Below are positions 54,919 to 63,829 of a stretch of 64,000 nt of DNA, in pieces. A model generated the notes under the pieces. It made no database searches and was not told where the DNA came from. It worked only from the letters and a program-made list of their open reading frames with translations. The stretch's first letter is position 1; each line of letters opens with the position of its first letter. A program made the position numbers and the translations under genes. Source of the stretch: Candidatus Aminicenantota bacterium. GTDB taxonomy: Bacteria > Acidobacteriota > Aminicenantia > Aminicenantales > UBA8522. Location of the stretch: assembly GCA_017886205.1 (NCBI GenBank), contig JAFNEO010000045.1, positions 1 to 64,000 on the forward strand, in the 5' to 3' direction.

Positions 54919-55611
54919 GTGATCCGGGAGAACGTCAGAAATATCCTTCAAGGACTCCCCCCGCACGTCCAGCTCGTGGCCGCTGCCAAGTCGAGGACCC
55001 CGGAAGAGGTCCGTGAAGCCGTCGAAGCGGGGGTGAAGCTCATCGGCGAGAACTACGTCCAGGAGGCGGCCGCGGCCCAGGCCGTGGTCGGGCGCGGAGT
55101 GAAGTGGCATTTCATCGGCCACCTCCAGACGAACAAGGTTCGCCGGGCGGTCGAGATCTTTGACTTGATCGAGACGGTCGACTCCCTGAAGCTCGGACTG
55201 GAGATCGATAAGCGCAGCCGCGAGCAGGGCAAAGTGATGCCGGTCCTGATCGAGATCAACAGCGGCCGCGAGCCCCAGAAATCCGGGGTTATGCCCGAAG
55301 ATACTGAGGTCTTGATCCGGGAGCTCGTCCGCCTTTCCAACCTCAAGGTCGATGGTTTGATGACCATGGGGCCGGAGTCTGGGAACCCGGAGGACTCCCG
55401 TCCCTACTTCCGGCTCACCAAAGACATTTTCGATCGCCTCCGGAGCCTCTCCCTCCCGGGTGCAGCGATGAGCTCGCTATCCATGGGGATGTCCCATTCC
55501 TACCGCGTGGCCGTCGAGGAGGGGGCGAACATGGTGCGACTGGGAACGATCATCTTCGGGCCGCGGCCGGGCTGGGCCGCTCCCCCCAAGAAAACAGAAC
55601 CAGAAAAATAA
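54919..55611 (+). CDS. yggS: YggS-family pyridoxal phosphate homeostasis protein
   Basis: This 230-residue single-domain PLP-binding protein of the alanine-racemase-like fold (YggS/PROSC) keeps PLP and amino-acid pools balanced. The PLP lysine is Lys24 in LVAAAKSRTPEEV. HFIGHLQTNKVRRAV and LSMGMSHSYRVAVEEGANMVRLGTIIFG are family signatures. The start is a GTG without a clear ribosome site. A weak TTGAAT-N17-TAATCA element ends 7 nt before it, which would again give a leaderless mRNA. The next gene begins 8 nt after the stop. Confidence 0.93.
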   Translation: MIRENVRNILQGLPPHVQLVAAAKSRTPEEVREAVEAGVKLIGENYVQEAAAAQAVVGRGVKWHFIGHLQTNKVRRAVEIFDLIETVDSLKLGLEIDKRSREQGKVMPVLIEINSGREPQKSGVMPEDTEVLIRELVRLSNLKVDGLMTMGPESGNPEDSRPYFRLTKDIFDRLRSLSLPGAAMSSLSMGMSHSYRVAVEEGANMVRLGTIIFGPRPGWAAPPKKTEPEK

Positions 55612-55619
55612 GGAGATCG

Positions 55620-56720
55620 GTGGAAGCCAGGCGCGGAATGGAAAGCCCTCCAGGAGCCGAAACTGTCCTCGACGGCCGCCGCTACCTCTACTTCGGCGGG
55701 ACTGGATATTTCGGACTGCACGGCCATCCCGCCGTCGTCCGGGCCGGGGTCCGGGCATTCCTTAAGTACGGGACACACAGCGCCACCTCCCGCGCCGGTT
55801 TCGGGACCAACCCGGCTCTGCTCGAAGTGGAGGCCCGTCTCCGGGAATTCTTCCGGGAAGACGAGGCCGCGTACTTCGGCTCCGGGTATCTCGGGAGCCT
55901 TGTGCTGGCGCAGGCGCTGGCCGACCGGTACGACGCTGTCTTCATGGACGAGCAAGCCCACTTCTGCATCAGGGACACCGCCGCATCTCCCGGAAAACCC
56001 GTCTTCCGGTTTCGCCACAGAGACCCGGAGGACTTGGCCATCAAGCTGAGAAGGCGACTGACCGCCGGCCAGAGACCTTTTCTTCTGACCGACGGCGTTT
56101 TTCCCGTCTTCGGCCGGATCGCCCCGGTCCCGGAATATGCAGAGGTCATGGCGGCCTACGACGGCCTCATCGGCCTCGACGACGCCCATGGAGTGGGTGT
56201 GCTGGGAGCCAATGGCCGCGGGACCCTCGAACATTTTGGGATGAAATCCCCGGACCTCTATTTCAGCGGAACGCTCAGCAAGGCGTTCGGCGGGCACGGC
56301 GGTTTTATCGTCGGAAAACGGCGGCTCATCGGCCGCATCCGGACCGCTGTCGGCGCCTACATCGGTTCGACCCCGACGCCCACTCCGATCGCCGCCGCTA
56401 CGGCCAAGGGCATCGAGATCCTGCTCCGTCATCCCGAGATGAGAAACCGGCTGAGGCGGAACACGGCCGGCCTAAAAAAGGGCCTAAGAAGCCTCGGGAT
56501 CGAGGCCGACGACACTCCGGTCCCGATCGTCGCCTGGTCCATGCGCACAGAGAAAGAGATGCGCGGGATCCAAAAAGACCTGATGCGGCGCGGGATCGCG
56601 GTCGCCTATCTCAAGTACGTCGGCGCCCCGGCGGCCGGCGTCCTTCGCCTCACCGTGTTTTCCACCCACACCGCCGGCCAGATCCGAAGGCTTCTGGAAG
56701 AGCTGGCGAAAATACTCTAG
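55620..56720 (+). CDS. AONS/KBL-type PLP-dependent acyltransferase (alpha-oxoamine synthase family)
   Basis: This 366-residue fold-type I PLP enzyme has the Schiff-base Lys221 in SGTLSKAFGGHGGFI, the PLP-Asp region LIGLDDAHGVGVLG, and RYLYFGGTGYFGLHGHP at the N-terminus. This places it with 8-amino-7-oxononanoate synthase and 2-amino-3-ketobutyrate CoA ligase. No biotin or threonine-degradation genes are adjacent, so the acyl-CoA and amino-acid partners are uncertain. The start is a GTG at 55620, 8 nt after yggS, and AAGGAGATCGG overlaps the yggS stop, so the genes are co-transcribed. Confidence 0.87.
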   Translation: MEARRGMESPPGAETVLDGRRYLYFGGTGYFGLHGHPAVVRAGVRAFLKYGTHSATSRAGFGTNPALLEVEARLREFFREDEAAYFGSGYLGSLVLAQALADRYDAVFMDEQAHFCIRDTAASPGKPVFRFRHRDPEDLAIKLRRRLTAGQRPFLLTDGVFPVFGRIAPVPEYAEVMAAYDGLIGLDDAHGVGVLGANGRGTLEHFGMKSPDLYFSGTLSKAFGGHGGFIVGKRRLIGRIRTAVGAYIGSTPTPTPIAAATAKGIEILLRHPEMRNRLRRNTAGLKKGLRSLGIEADDTPVPIVAWSMRTEKEMRGIQKDLMRRGIAVAYLKYVGAPAAGVLRLTVFSTHTAGQIRRLLEELAKIL

Positions 56721-56736
56721 AACTTGGGCGCACCAC

Positions 56737-57105
56737 TCAGAGGTCCTCGCCTCCGCCCGATGATCCTTCTCCGCCGTGTTCTCCCGACTCCGCTTCCTCC
56801 ATCGCCTCGTCGATCGACTGGTCGAAGTCCTCGCCCGCGTCTTCCCCGATTTCCTTTCCCATCTTCTTCATCCAGCGGGCGACGCTCTGGGGGTCGTTCT
56901 CGTCGAGACCCGAAAGCTTCGAAGGGTCGGCCAGGCTCTCTATCCGGCTCTCCTCGGAGCGAGAGACAGCCACCCGGCTGACCAGCTTCTCCAGGTTCAG
57001 GCTCCCGCACTTCTTGCACTTTGGCTCCAGCGCCGACTTGACCGAAAGGGTGACAAACACGGACTTGCGGCCGCAGTCCCGGCAGCGATACTCATAAATC
57101 GGCAA
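56737..57105 (-). CDS. FmdB-family zinc-ribbon regulatory protein
   Basis: This 122-residue protein begins MPIYEYRCRDCG, the FmdB-type zinc ribbon with Cys8-xx-Cys11 and Cys30-xx-Cys33 (EPKCKKCGS). The C-terminal half is acidic and Gly/Ser-rich, ending in EHGGEGSSGGGEDL, and is probably disordered. FmdB was named for putative regulation of formamidase, but most members have no known role. The ribosome site AGGAGG overlaps the end of the upstream glycosidase gene, 10 nt away, so the two are co-transcribed. Confidence 0.88.
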   Translation of the reverse strand: MPIYEYRCRDCGRKSVFVTLSVKSALEPKCKKCGSLNLEKLVSRVAVSRSEESRIESLADPSKLSGLDENDPQSVARWMKKMGKEIGEDAGEDFDQSIDEAMEEAESGEHGGEGSSGGGEDL

Positions 57106-57115
57106 ATCGCGCCTC

Positions 57116-58933
57116 CTATTCTTCCAGAACGGCTTTTTGCTGGTTGACGCGGTTGAAGAAATCGGGATCGAATTTTGGCTTGCGGTCGAACGTATTCAAT
57201 CCGTTCACTTCCTGCTCGATATCGTAGAGCTGGGTGTAGCAGAACCCGGCCACCTTCGGGTTGAAGAGGAGGGCTTCGGTCAATTTCTTATAGCGGTCGA
57301 GAAACTCCTCTCCGCTGCGCGGCCGGGCTCCATACCCCCAGGCCTTTTCGTCTTTCTGGCCGGGATTCCACCAGATGCCGCCGTACTCGCTGACAAAATA
57401 AGGCTGGCCCAGATAGGACGTGTGTTTTTCTCTTTCGCCGTTCACGAAAACATCCGGCGGCGAGAGGGACAGGCCGTCGAAGGCCGCCTTGAACTTGGGG
57501 ACATCCTGATCGTAGTTGTGGGAATCATAGACATCGGGCGAGGCCGAGTGATAGCCTCCCGAGCTGTCGATGACCAGCCGGGCCGGGTCGAGTCTCTTGG
57601 TCAGGTCGAAAATCCCCTCGATGATTCCGGGATAGTTCTCCCCCCACCGCTCGTTGAGCGGGCACCAGCCGATGAGGGCCGGATGCACCAGGTCCCGCTC
57701 CATCGCCTCACTCCATTCCCGGCTGAAGATCAGGAAGGCTTCCGGACGGGAGAGGTCGAGGCCCCAGTCGGCGAACTCGCCCCAGACGATGTATCCCAGC
57801 TTGTCGGCCCAGTAAAGGAAGCGGCGCTCGAAGACACGCTGATGGAGACGCGCGCCGTCAAACCCTAGGCCCAGGGAAATTTCGATGTCTTTTTTTAGGG
57901 CCTCATCCGACGGCGCCGTGTAGATGCCGTCCGGATAGAAGCCCTGGTCGAGGACGGTGCGCAGGAAGAGAGGCCTGTTGTTGAAGTAGATCCTGTGGCC
58001 GCGGACTTCGACCTTGCGCAGACCGAAGTAGCCGCCGATTTTGTCCTCTACGCGGCCTTGGCGGGAGTAGGCGATCTCGAGGTCGTAGAGATAGGGTGCC
58101 CGCACGCCCCAGGCCTTTGGGTTCTTCAGTTTGACTGTGAAAGTGATCAGCTTTTCCGCTGGTTTGGCCGCCTTGAACTCCAGCTTGCCCTGATCGTCGG
58201 TAGCCTGGAGGATGATCTCTCCGCCCTCTGGCGCCTGGTTGAGATAGACGCATATCAAAGCCTCACCGCTGTCCAGGTTGGGCAGGACCGTGTATTTTTC
58301 GATGTGGTCGCGAGCGACGGGCTCGAGCCAGGCCGTCTGCCAGAGGCCGGTCGTCCTGCGGTAGACGCAGCTGTAGGAGTTCAGCCGCTGCGATTGTTTT
58401 CCGACCGGTTGGAGGCCGCTCCGCGTATCATCTCGGGCTCTCACGACCAGGAGGTTCTCCCCGGGCGCCAAGTGCGCGGTCAGGTCAAAGCTGAACGGAG
58501 TATAACCGCCGACGTGTTCGCCGACTTTGCGGCCGTTGAGCCAGACCGTCGTCTTGTAGTCGCAGGCCTCGAAGTGGATGAGAACGTGCCGGTCCTTCCA
58601 GTTCTCGGGAAGCGTGAAGGTCCGCTTGTACCAGACCGCGGCCATGAAGTCCAGGTTGGCGATCCCGGAGAGCGGGCTCTCCGGAGCGAAAGGCACGAGT
58701 ATCTTTTTGTCGAACCCCTTCCCCTGGACGAACCCCCTTTCCTCTCCGGTGTCCGTGAGGTCGAGGGCAAAATCCCACCAGCCGTTGAGGTTCATCCAGT
58801 CCGCCCGCACCATCTCCGGCCGCGGGTATTCGGGGCGCGGGATATCGGCGGCATGGGATATGCCGTGACTCGCCAGGAGTAAGCAGGCCGCGATAATGAA
58901 CATACAGAGGGTTTTGATCGTCGAGTCTTTCAT
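57116..58933 (-). CDS. Glycoside hydrolase family 2 protein
   Basis: This secreted enzyme of about 605 residues has a signal peptide (TLCMFIIAACLLLASHG), a GH2 sugar-binding domain (RADWMNLNGWWDFAL, LVPF-type segment), an immunoglobulin-like domain and a TIM barrel. The acid/base Glu is in GWCPLNERWG and the nucleophile Glu in YFVSEYGGIWW, so it should be catalytically competent. GH2 members include beta-galactosidase, beta-mannosidase and beta-glucuronidase; specificity is not evident. The ATG at 58933 has GGAGGGG upstream and yields a clean signal peptide, unlike the frame open to 59014. Confidence 0.92.
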   Translation of the reverse strand: MKDSTIKTLCMFIIAACLLLASHGISHAADIPRPEYPRPEMVRADWMNLNGWWDFALDLTDTGEERGFVQGKGFDKKILVPFAPESPLSGIANLDFMAAVWYKRTFTLPENWKDRHVLIHFEACDYKTTVWLNGRKVGEHVGGYTPFSFDLTAHLAPGENLLVVRARDDTRSGLQPVGKQSQRLNSYSCVYRRTTGLWQTAWLEPVARDHIEKYTVLPNLDSGEALICVYLNQAPEGGEIILQATDDQGKLEFKAAKPAEKLITFTVKLKNPKAWGVRAPYLYDLEIAYSRQGRVEDKIGGYFGLRKVEVRGHRIYFNNRPLFLRTVLDQGFYPDGIYTAPSDEALKKDIEISLGLGFDGARLHQRVFERRFLYWADKLGYIVWGEFADWGLDLSRPEAFLIFSREWSEAMERDLVHPALIGWCPLNERWGENYPGIIEGIFDLTKRLDPARLVIDSSGGYHSASPDVYDSHNYDQDVPKFKAAFDGLSLSPPDVFVNGEREKHTSYLGQPYFVSEYGGIWWNPGQKDEKAWGYGARPRSGEEFLDRYKKLTEALLFNPKVAGFCYTQLYDIEQEVNGLNTFDRKPKFDPDFFNRVNQQKAVLEE

Positions 58934-59044
58934 TCTGGCCCCTCCTTCCAATTCGGTGCCAGGCATATAATTACCCAAATCTTGATTAGGGGATCGAGTT
59001 GGCCAGCACCGCATAAAACTCCGTTTTCGCTACCGCCCTGGGGG

Positions 59045-61360
59045 TCATCGACTCGCCCGGAGGCCGCCGTGGATATATTTCCCCAGGAAGCGGAGCGCCT
59101 CGTCAGCGCGCCGAAAGACAGGGACGCCCTCACCCCCCATCATCTTGGCCAGCGGGTCATAAAGGGCCCCGGCATCGAGGTTGACGACCACCGGTTTGGC
59201 CGTCCGGCGGATGATCTCGACCAAGCGGGGTCCGATGCTCTGCGGGCTGTAAAGGTTTTCTGCATGCATCTCCGCGGGCGGCAGCGTCTGCATCGCCGCG
59301 GTCATGGGGATGGGAGAAACGACCGCGCCATCGACGTTCGGATCCGATAACAGAGCCTCGACGCAGCCGGCGAACGCAGCATCGTCCGCCACCGGAGTCA
59401 GGTCGAGCGGGTTGCGGATGTCCTGGAGCCGGTCGATCCCGAGCGGCTTGAGGATTTGAGCGATCCGCGCTTTGGTCGGCTCCGCGATCGCCGCGAGCTC
59501 CAGCTCAAATCCGTTCTTCAGGCTGTCGGCCAGGATGACGCACTCAAACCCGGCGTTGCTGATTAGGCCCATGCGTCTCCCGCGGACGGTTTTTCCGGCA
59601 AGCGCCGGGAGCGCCCCGATGGCGTTTTCGAACTCGGCCAGGGTCTCGGCGACGAACGCACCGGCGCTTTCCATGATGGCCCGGCAGACCGCATAGTCCC
59701 CGGCCACCGAAGCCGTATGGCTCGAGGTCGCCTTCCGTCCCTCGGGCGACCGCCCGCTCTTGTAGACGAGGACACTCTTGCCCTTGCGGACAATCTCCGC
59801 GGCCGCCTTGGCCAGGGCCAGTCCGTCCCCGGGCTGGAAGCCTTCAATGTAGAGCGAGTAAAGGGGGGCAGAAGCGTGGGCTCCAATATAGTCCAGGTAG
59901 TCGGAGGCCGTAAGGTCGATCTGGTTGCCGAGGGAGACGGCATAAAGCGACTCAGCCTCCGGAATCTTGCTGAACCGAGAGGCCATGAAGGCCCCGCTCT
60001 GGCAGATGTAGACGAGCTGCGTGTTCCTCTTCACCGGGCTCGGCAGCTTATACGCGGGGACAAAGGTGGTATCGTAATGCCCCGGCCTGGAATAGACGCC
60101 CATGCAGTTCCCGCCGTTGACGACCGGAGTGAGTTTTTTCTCGCGCCGGCTCTTCTTCAACAGTCTCTTGATTTCTTCTTCGATGCCTTCGGTTCCCTTC
60201 TTTTCGCCCAGGCCGCCCGCGATCATGATAACCGAACGGGCCTTCTGCGCCGCCACGAGCTCGGTCATGACGCCGACGTTCTGGTCGGCGGCCAGAGTCA
60301 GGACAAAAAGGTCAACGGTCTCCGGAAGGTCCGCGACCGCCGGGACGCAGCGGCAGCCGTCGATCTCCGCGAGCCCGGGTTTGACCACCAAGATTCTCTT
60401 TTTGGGGAATCCCTCCCTGAGGATGTTGTTAAGGATAAGATGCCCCAGGTTCATCCGCTCGGAGACACCGATGATGCCGATCGAGTGCGGGTGGAGGAGG
60501 AAGGCCAGGCTCTCGGAGAGGCGCGGCCGGGCTGTCTCGTGCTGCCGTGAGAACCGGCACATCCCGTCGAGGGGGATAAGAGCGCCATCCCGGATTACAA
60601 ACGGATTGACTTCGGCCTCCTCGATGACGAAGGCCGATTTCCGAGAATAGGGTGAAAAATGGGCGGCCAGCCGCCTGAAGCGGTCAAAGGCCTCGATGAG
60701 AATGTCTCGAGAGAGAGACGCCGGATTCCCCCGAAAGCCCTTGACGAGCTTGTCGAAAAAGGCCAAAGGCTCGAGCAGCCCTTCAATCTGGTCCCGGCGC
60801 AAGAGATGGGCCGAGCCAATGGCCATCGCCTTTCTCTCCTTCAGCCTCTCGTTCACGTATTCGACATCGAGCCCGCCCAGGCCCATGGTCACCACCGGTC
60901 CGAATTCCCGCGAATTCCGGATCCCAAGAAGGAGCTCGGACCCGAACCCGAGATCGGCGAAGGCGACTTTTTCAATGACTAGGACGCCTCGGATATCCGG
61001 CCCGGCCGCTTCTGTCCCGACGAACTTCGCCGGCACCTCGGCGAGCATCCGGGTGATCGCCCGGTTGACCGCCGAGGCGGAGTTCTCTACAAAGGCCACT
61101 CCGCCGACATCGCTCTTGTGGACGATCTGGGGCGATACGATCTTGAGGACGATAGAATCGGTCCCCAAGGCAGAGAGCTTCTCCCGCGTCGCCCGCTCCC
61201 CTTTCTTGACGAAGAAAAAACGGGGCGCGGCGATACCCAGGGCTCGGAGCAAGGCATAGACCTCGTGCTCAAGAAGAAAGTTTCTGGAGTCTTTTTCTGC
61301 CCGCTGAAAGATTTTTTCGATCTGTCCAGTTCCCGCTATGGGTTTCTCTCTTTGCTTCAT
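59045..61360 (-). CDS. ADP-forming acyl-CoA synthetase, fused beta-alpha order
   Basis: This 771-residue NDP-forming acyl-CoA synthetase makes ATP from acyl-CoA, ADP and Pi. The N-terminal ATP-grasp (beta) domain (about 20-250) has SPQIVHKSDVGGVAF with the beta phospho-His. The CoA-binding domain starts at LLHPHSIGIIGVSER (about 275). The succinyl-CoA-ligase-like alpha part has TSSHTASVAGDYAV with the catalytic His. The usual fused order is alpha then beta; here beta comes first. ATG 61360 is preferred to the start at 61375. It lies 45 nt after iorB on the same strand, so it likely handles the aryl-acyl-CoA products of IorAB. Confidence 0.9.
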   Translation of the reverse strand: MKQREKPIAGTGQIEKIFQRAEKDSRNFLLEHEVYALLRALGIAAPRFFFVKKGERATREKLSALGTDSIVLKIVSPQIVHKSDVGGVAFVENSASAVNRAITRMLAEVPAKFVGTEAAGPDIRGVLVIEKVAFADLGFGSELLLGIRNSREFGPVVTMGLGGLDVEYVNERLKERKAMAIGSAHLLRRDQIEGLLEPLAFFDKLVKGFRGNPASLSRDILIEAFDRFRRLAAHFSPYSRKSAFVIEEAEVNPFVIRDGALIPLDGMCRFSRQHETARPRLSESLAFLLHPHSIGIIGVSERMNLGHLILNNILREGFPKKRILVVKPGLAEIDGCRCVPAVADLPETVDLFVLTLAADQNVGVMTELVAAQKARSVIMIAGGLGEKKGTEGIEEEIKRLLKKSRREKKLTPVVNGGNCMGVYSRPGHYDTTFVPAYKLPSPVKRNTQLVYICQSGAFMASRFSKIPEAESLYAVSLGNQIDLTASDYLDYIGAHASAPLYSLYIEGFQPGDGLALAKAAAEIVRKGKSVLVYKSGRSPEGRKATSSHTASVAGDYAVCRAIMESAGAFVAETLAEFENAIGALPALAGKTVRGRRMGLISNAGFECVILADSLKNGFELELAAIAEPTKARIAQILKPLGIDRLQDIRNPLDLTPVADDAAFAGCVEALLSDPNVDGAVVSPIPMTAAMQTLPPAEMHAENLYSPQSIGPRLVEIIRRTAKPVVVNLDAGALYDPLAKMMGGEGVPVFRRADEALRFLGKYIHGGLRASR

Positions 61361-61404
61361 GCTGAACACTTCCAAATATTAGGAGCAGGATCGCGGGGAA
61401 AAAA

Positions 61405-62028
61405 TCATCCCCCTCCCCTTCCTGTTCTCCCGCCGGATGCGGGGACAAAGTCGGCCGCGGCTGCGACGGCCTGGCCCAGCGCGAACGCCTTGAGGTTGGA
61501 GGCGACGATCGTCTCTCCGTGCCGTTCGAACAGGACCTTGATGTACCTGGGAAGGCCCTCTTCCTTGACCATGAGGCGTCCCGCCGCCGCTCCCAACAAA
61601 ACCATGTTCTGGGTCCGGGAAGACCCCGCTTCCTTGGCCAACTTCTCCGAGTCGATGATGAGATGGCGAGGGATCTCCCGGATCTTGCTCAGGAGCGTTT
61701 CGAGATCCGGGTAATCCCGGATATTGATAAAAGGCACCCGGCTGGAGATGATCATCCCGTCGGGGCGCAGGTAATCTATATAGCGCAGGGCTTCCAGCGG
61801 CTCAACGCTCAGGACGAGGTCCGCCTCGCCCCGCGGGATGAGGTCGCTCCAGATGCGTTCTCGCGATATCCGGAGATGGGACTGGACGGCCCCTCCGCGT
61901 TGCGACATGCCGTGGACTTCGGCCTGCTTGAGTTCGAGTCCTTCCTCCAAAGCCGCGCTGGCGATGACATAGGCGATGGAGATGATCCCCTGCCCGCCGA
62001 CTCCCGCCAAGATGATGTCCTGCTTCAT
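61405..62028 (-). CDS. iorB: Indolepyruvate:ferredoxin oxidoreductase, beta subunit
   Basis: IorB is the gamma-type subunit of the 2-oxoacid:ferredoxin oxidoreductase family. The 207-residue product starts DIILAGVGGQGIISIAYVIA, followed by AEVHGMSQRGGAVQSHLR, both diagnostic. It partners IorA to oxidise indolepyruvate and other aryl-pyruvates with CoA, reducing ferredoxin. Its ATG begins directly after the iorA TAA with no gap. The last 12 residues (SGGRTGRGGG) are low-complexity. Confidence 0.94.
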   Translation of the reverse strand: MKQDIILAGVGGQGIISIAYVIASAALEEGLELKQAEVHGMSQRGGAVQSHLRISRERIWSDLIPRGEADLVLSVEPLEALRYIDYLRPDGMIISSRVPFINIRDYPDLETLLSKIREIPRHLIIDSEKLAKEAGSSRTQNMVLLGAAAGRLMVKEEGLPRYIKVLFERHGETIVASNLKAFALGQAVAAAADFVPASGGRTGRGGG

Positions 62029-63627
62029 TTACCCGCTCCTTCGCTTCTTCTTGGCTTCTTCAAGGCACTCGCGGACGGCGACGATCACCGAGAGACCGTG
62101 GTGATCGATTTCTTCCTTGATAACCAGGGCATTCTTGTCCAGGTTCTTGGGGAGCGGCTCGATGACCCGGATGTGCTCTTTGGCCACTCCGACCCCCTCG
62201 ATCATCCGCAGGAGGCGCTCTCCCGTGGCATAGCTCGGCTGGCCGCCCGTCATGGCCACCGTGCTGTTGTCGAGGATGAACACCGTCATGTTGGTGTCGG
62301 CCGCCGCCGCCTCGAGGAGCGGCGTCAGGCCCGAATGGCCGAAAGTTGAATCGCCGATCACGGCGATGGAAGGATGGATCCCGACCTCTGCTCCGCCCTT
62401 GGCCATGCTGACCGAGGCGCCCATGCAGACGCACGTCTGAACGACCTGGTAAGGGGGATAGTAGCCCAGCGTGTAGCAGCCGATGTCGCTGAAAACATTG
62501 GCTTTATCATATTCTCTCAACGCCTTGTTGAGGGCGTGAAAGGTATCCGCGTGAGGGCATCCGGCGCAGAGTTGGGGCGGACGGGCGGCGAGCTTGAACC
62601 CGCCGAGGTCGAGCCTCTCCAGAGGCTTAAGCCCCAGGGCCAGCCGGACCGTTTCCGGCGACAGCTCACCCGTCTGCGGGAGGTCGCCGCTCAGCTTTCC
62701 CTTGATCGTCTTGCCGGCGACTCCGAAAAATCCCCGCAGGGACCTCTCGATCAAGGGATATCCCTCTTCGACAACCAGCACGGTCTCGACGTGCTCGACA
62801 AGGCCTCTGATGAGCTTTTCAGGGATTGGATAGGTGCAGACCTTGAGGAGCGATGGAGGGATCTCCAGGTCCGGCAAATTCTCTTGGACATAGTTGAAGG
62901 CAATGCCCGAGGCGATGACTCCCAACGATCGATCCTTGTCGGTGAGGCGAAGCGAATTGAACTCAGACTCCTCCGAGAGCCGGACCATGGCCGCCTGACC
63001 GTCGAGAATGCCCTTGAAACGCCGGCGGGCGTTAACCGGCAGGAGAGTCCAGTCTTGGCTGGCGCCGTACTTGAGCTCGTTCTGCCCGCGCGGCTCCCGC
63101 GGCCGGACACTCGAGCGGCTGTGGGATAGGCGAGTCACCAAGCGGATCATAACCGGCAGGCCGAGCTTCTCGGAAACATCAAAGGCCTGCCGCGTCATCT
63201 CATAGGCTTCCTGATGGTTCGAAGGTTCGAAGCAGACGATCTTGGCGAAGTCGGCGTAAAAACGGCTGTCCTGCTCGTTCTGCGAGCTGTGCATGCCGGG
63301 GTCATCGGCCGGGACGACGACCAGGCCGCCATTGGCGCCGGTCAGGGCCGAGCTCATAAAAGGGTCGGCGGCGACGTTGAGGCCAACGTGCTTCATCGAG
63401 ACCAGAGCGCGTTTCCCGGCAAAAGAGACGCCCAAGGCTTCTTCAAAAGCGACCTTCTCGTTGACCGACCAGGAGGCGACGAAAGCCTTGGTTTTGGCCG
63501 CGGCCTTGATCAGGTATTCCATGATCTCGGAGGCGGGAGTCCCGGGATAGGAGTAGCCGGCGCTCAGACCGGCATGGATGGCGCCCAAGGCGACGGCTTC
63601 ATCGCCGAGTAGGATCTCAGGTTTCAT
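62029..63627 (-). CDS. iorA: Indolepyruvate:ferredoxin oxidoreductase, alpha subunit, lacking the C-terminal ferredoxin domain
   Basis: IorA carries the thiamine-diphosphate site. The 532-residue reading starts MKPEILLGDEAVALGAIHAG with GAGGA upstream. It has the PYR domain (SAGYSYPGTPASEI), the middle domain, and the TPP domain with PQLCAGCPH, FSDIGCYTLGY and GDSTFGHSGLTP. It stops soon after LSVIVAVRECLEEAKK. Well-studied IorA proteins (about 600-650 residues) continue with two [4Fe-4S] ferredoxin motifs; none is found here, and iorB follows at once. A separate ferredoxin must take the electrons. The frame is open upstream to 63879, but the promoter at 63659-63687 excludes that. Confidence 0.93.
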   Translation of the reverse strand: MKPEILLGDEAVALGAIHAGLSAGYSYPGTPASEIMEYLIKAAAKTKAFVASWSVNEKVAFEEALGVSFAGKRALVSMKHVGLNVAADPFMSSALTGANGGLVVVPADDPGMHSSQNEQDSRFYADFAKIVCFEPSNHQEAYEMTRQAFDVSEKLGLPVMIRLVTRLSHSRSSVRPREPRGQNELKYGASQDWTLLPVNARRRFKGILDGQAAMVRLSEESEFNSLRLTDKDRSLGVIASGIAFNYVQENLPDLEIPPSLLKVCTYPIPEKLIRGLVEHVETVLVVEEGYPLIERSLRGFFGVAGKTIKGKLSGDLPQTGELSPETVRLALGLKPLERLDLGGFKLAARPPQLCAGCPHADTFHALNKALREYDKANVFSDIGCYTLGYYPPYQVVQTCVCMGASVSMAKGGAEVGIHPSIAVIGDSTFGHSGLTPLLEAAAADTNMTVFILDNSTVAMTGGQPSYATGERLLRMIEGVGVAKEHIRVIEPLPKNLDKNALVIKEEIDHHGLSVIVAVRECLEEAKKKRRSG

Positions 63628-63658
63628 GGCAGTTCCTCGTAATGGGAGAAGAGAGATG

Positions 63659-63687
63659 AGGATACAATCCCGGTGGGAGAGTGTCAA
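63659..63687 (-). promoter_or_regulatory. Promoter of iorA-iorB-acd
   Basis: On the minus strand, a perfect TTGACA (63682-63687), 17 nt and TATCCT (63659-63664). The start near 63652 leaves a leader of about 25 nt with GAGGA before the iorA ATG. Confidence 0.75.
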
Positions 63688-63756
63688 GCCGACCCGGGGG
63701 CTGGCCAGGCTAAAACACACAAACCCTATAATTCTTATCATTCCTATAAAAATATG

Positions 63757-63785
63757 TTGATTTCCGGCCGGTTCTTGCCTACAAT
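63757..63785 (+). promoter_or_regulatory. Promoter of the Rrf2 regulator gene
   Basis: TTGATT (63757-63762), 17 nt and TACAAT (63780-63785). The start would be near 63792, inside a partial palindrome at 63784-63797. Confidence 0.65.
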
Positions 63786-63797
63786 TCCGTATGGAGT
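63784..63797. promoter_or_regulatory. Candidate Rrf2 operator
   Basis: ATTCCGTATGGAGT is a near-palindrome (ATTCC-N4-GGAGT, one mismatch between half-sites). It straddles the predicted -10 edge and start site of the Rrf2-family gene, where an autoregulatory operator would be expected. No known consensus is claimed. Confidence 0.35.
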
Positions 63798-63829
63798 CAT
63801 GAACGTCTGGCCTACATAAGGAGGCTGCA

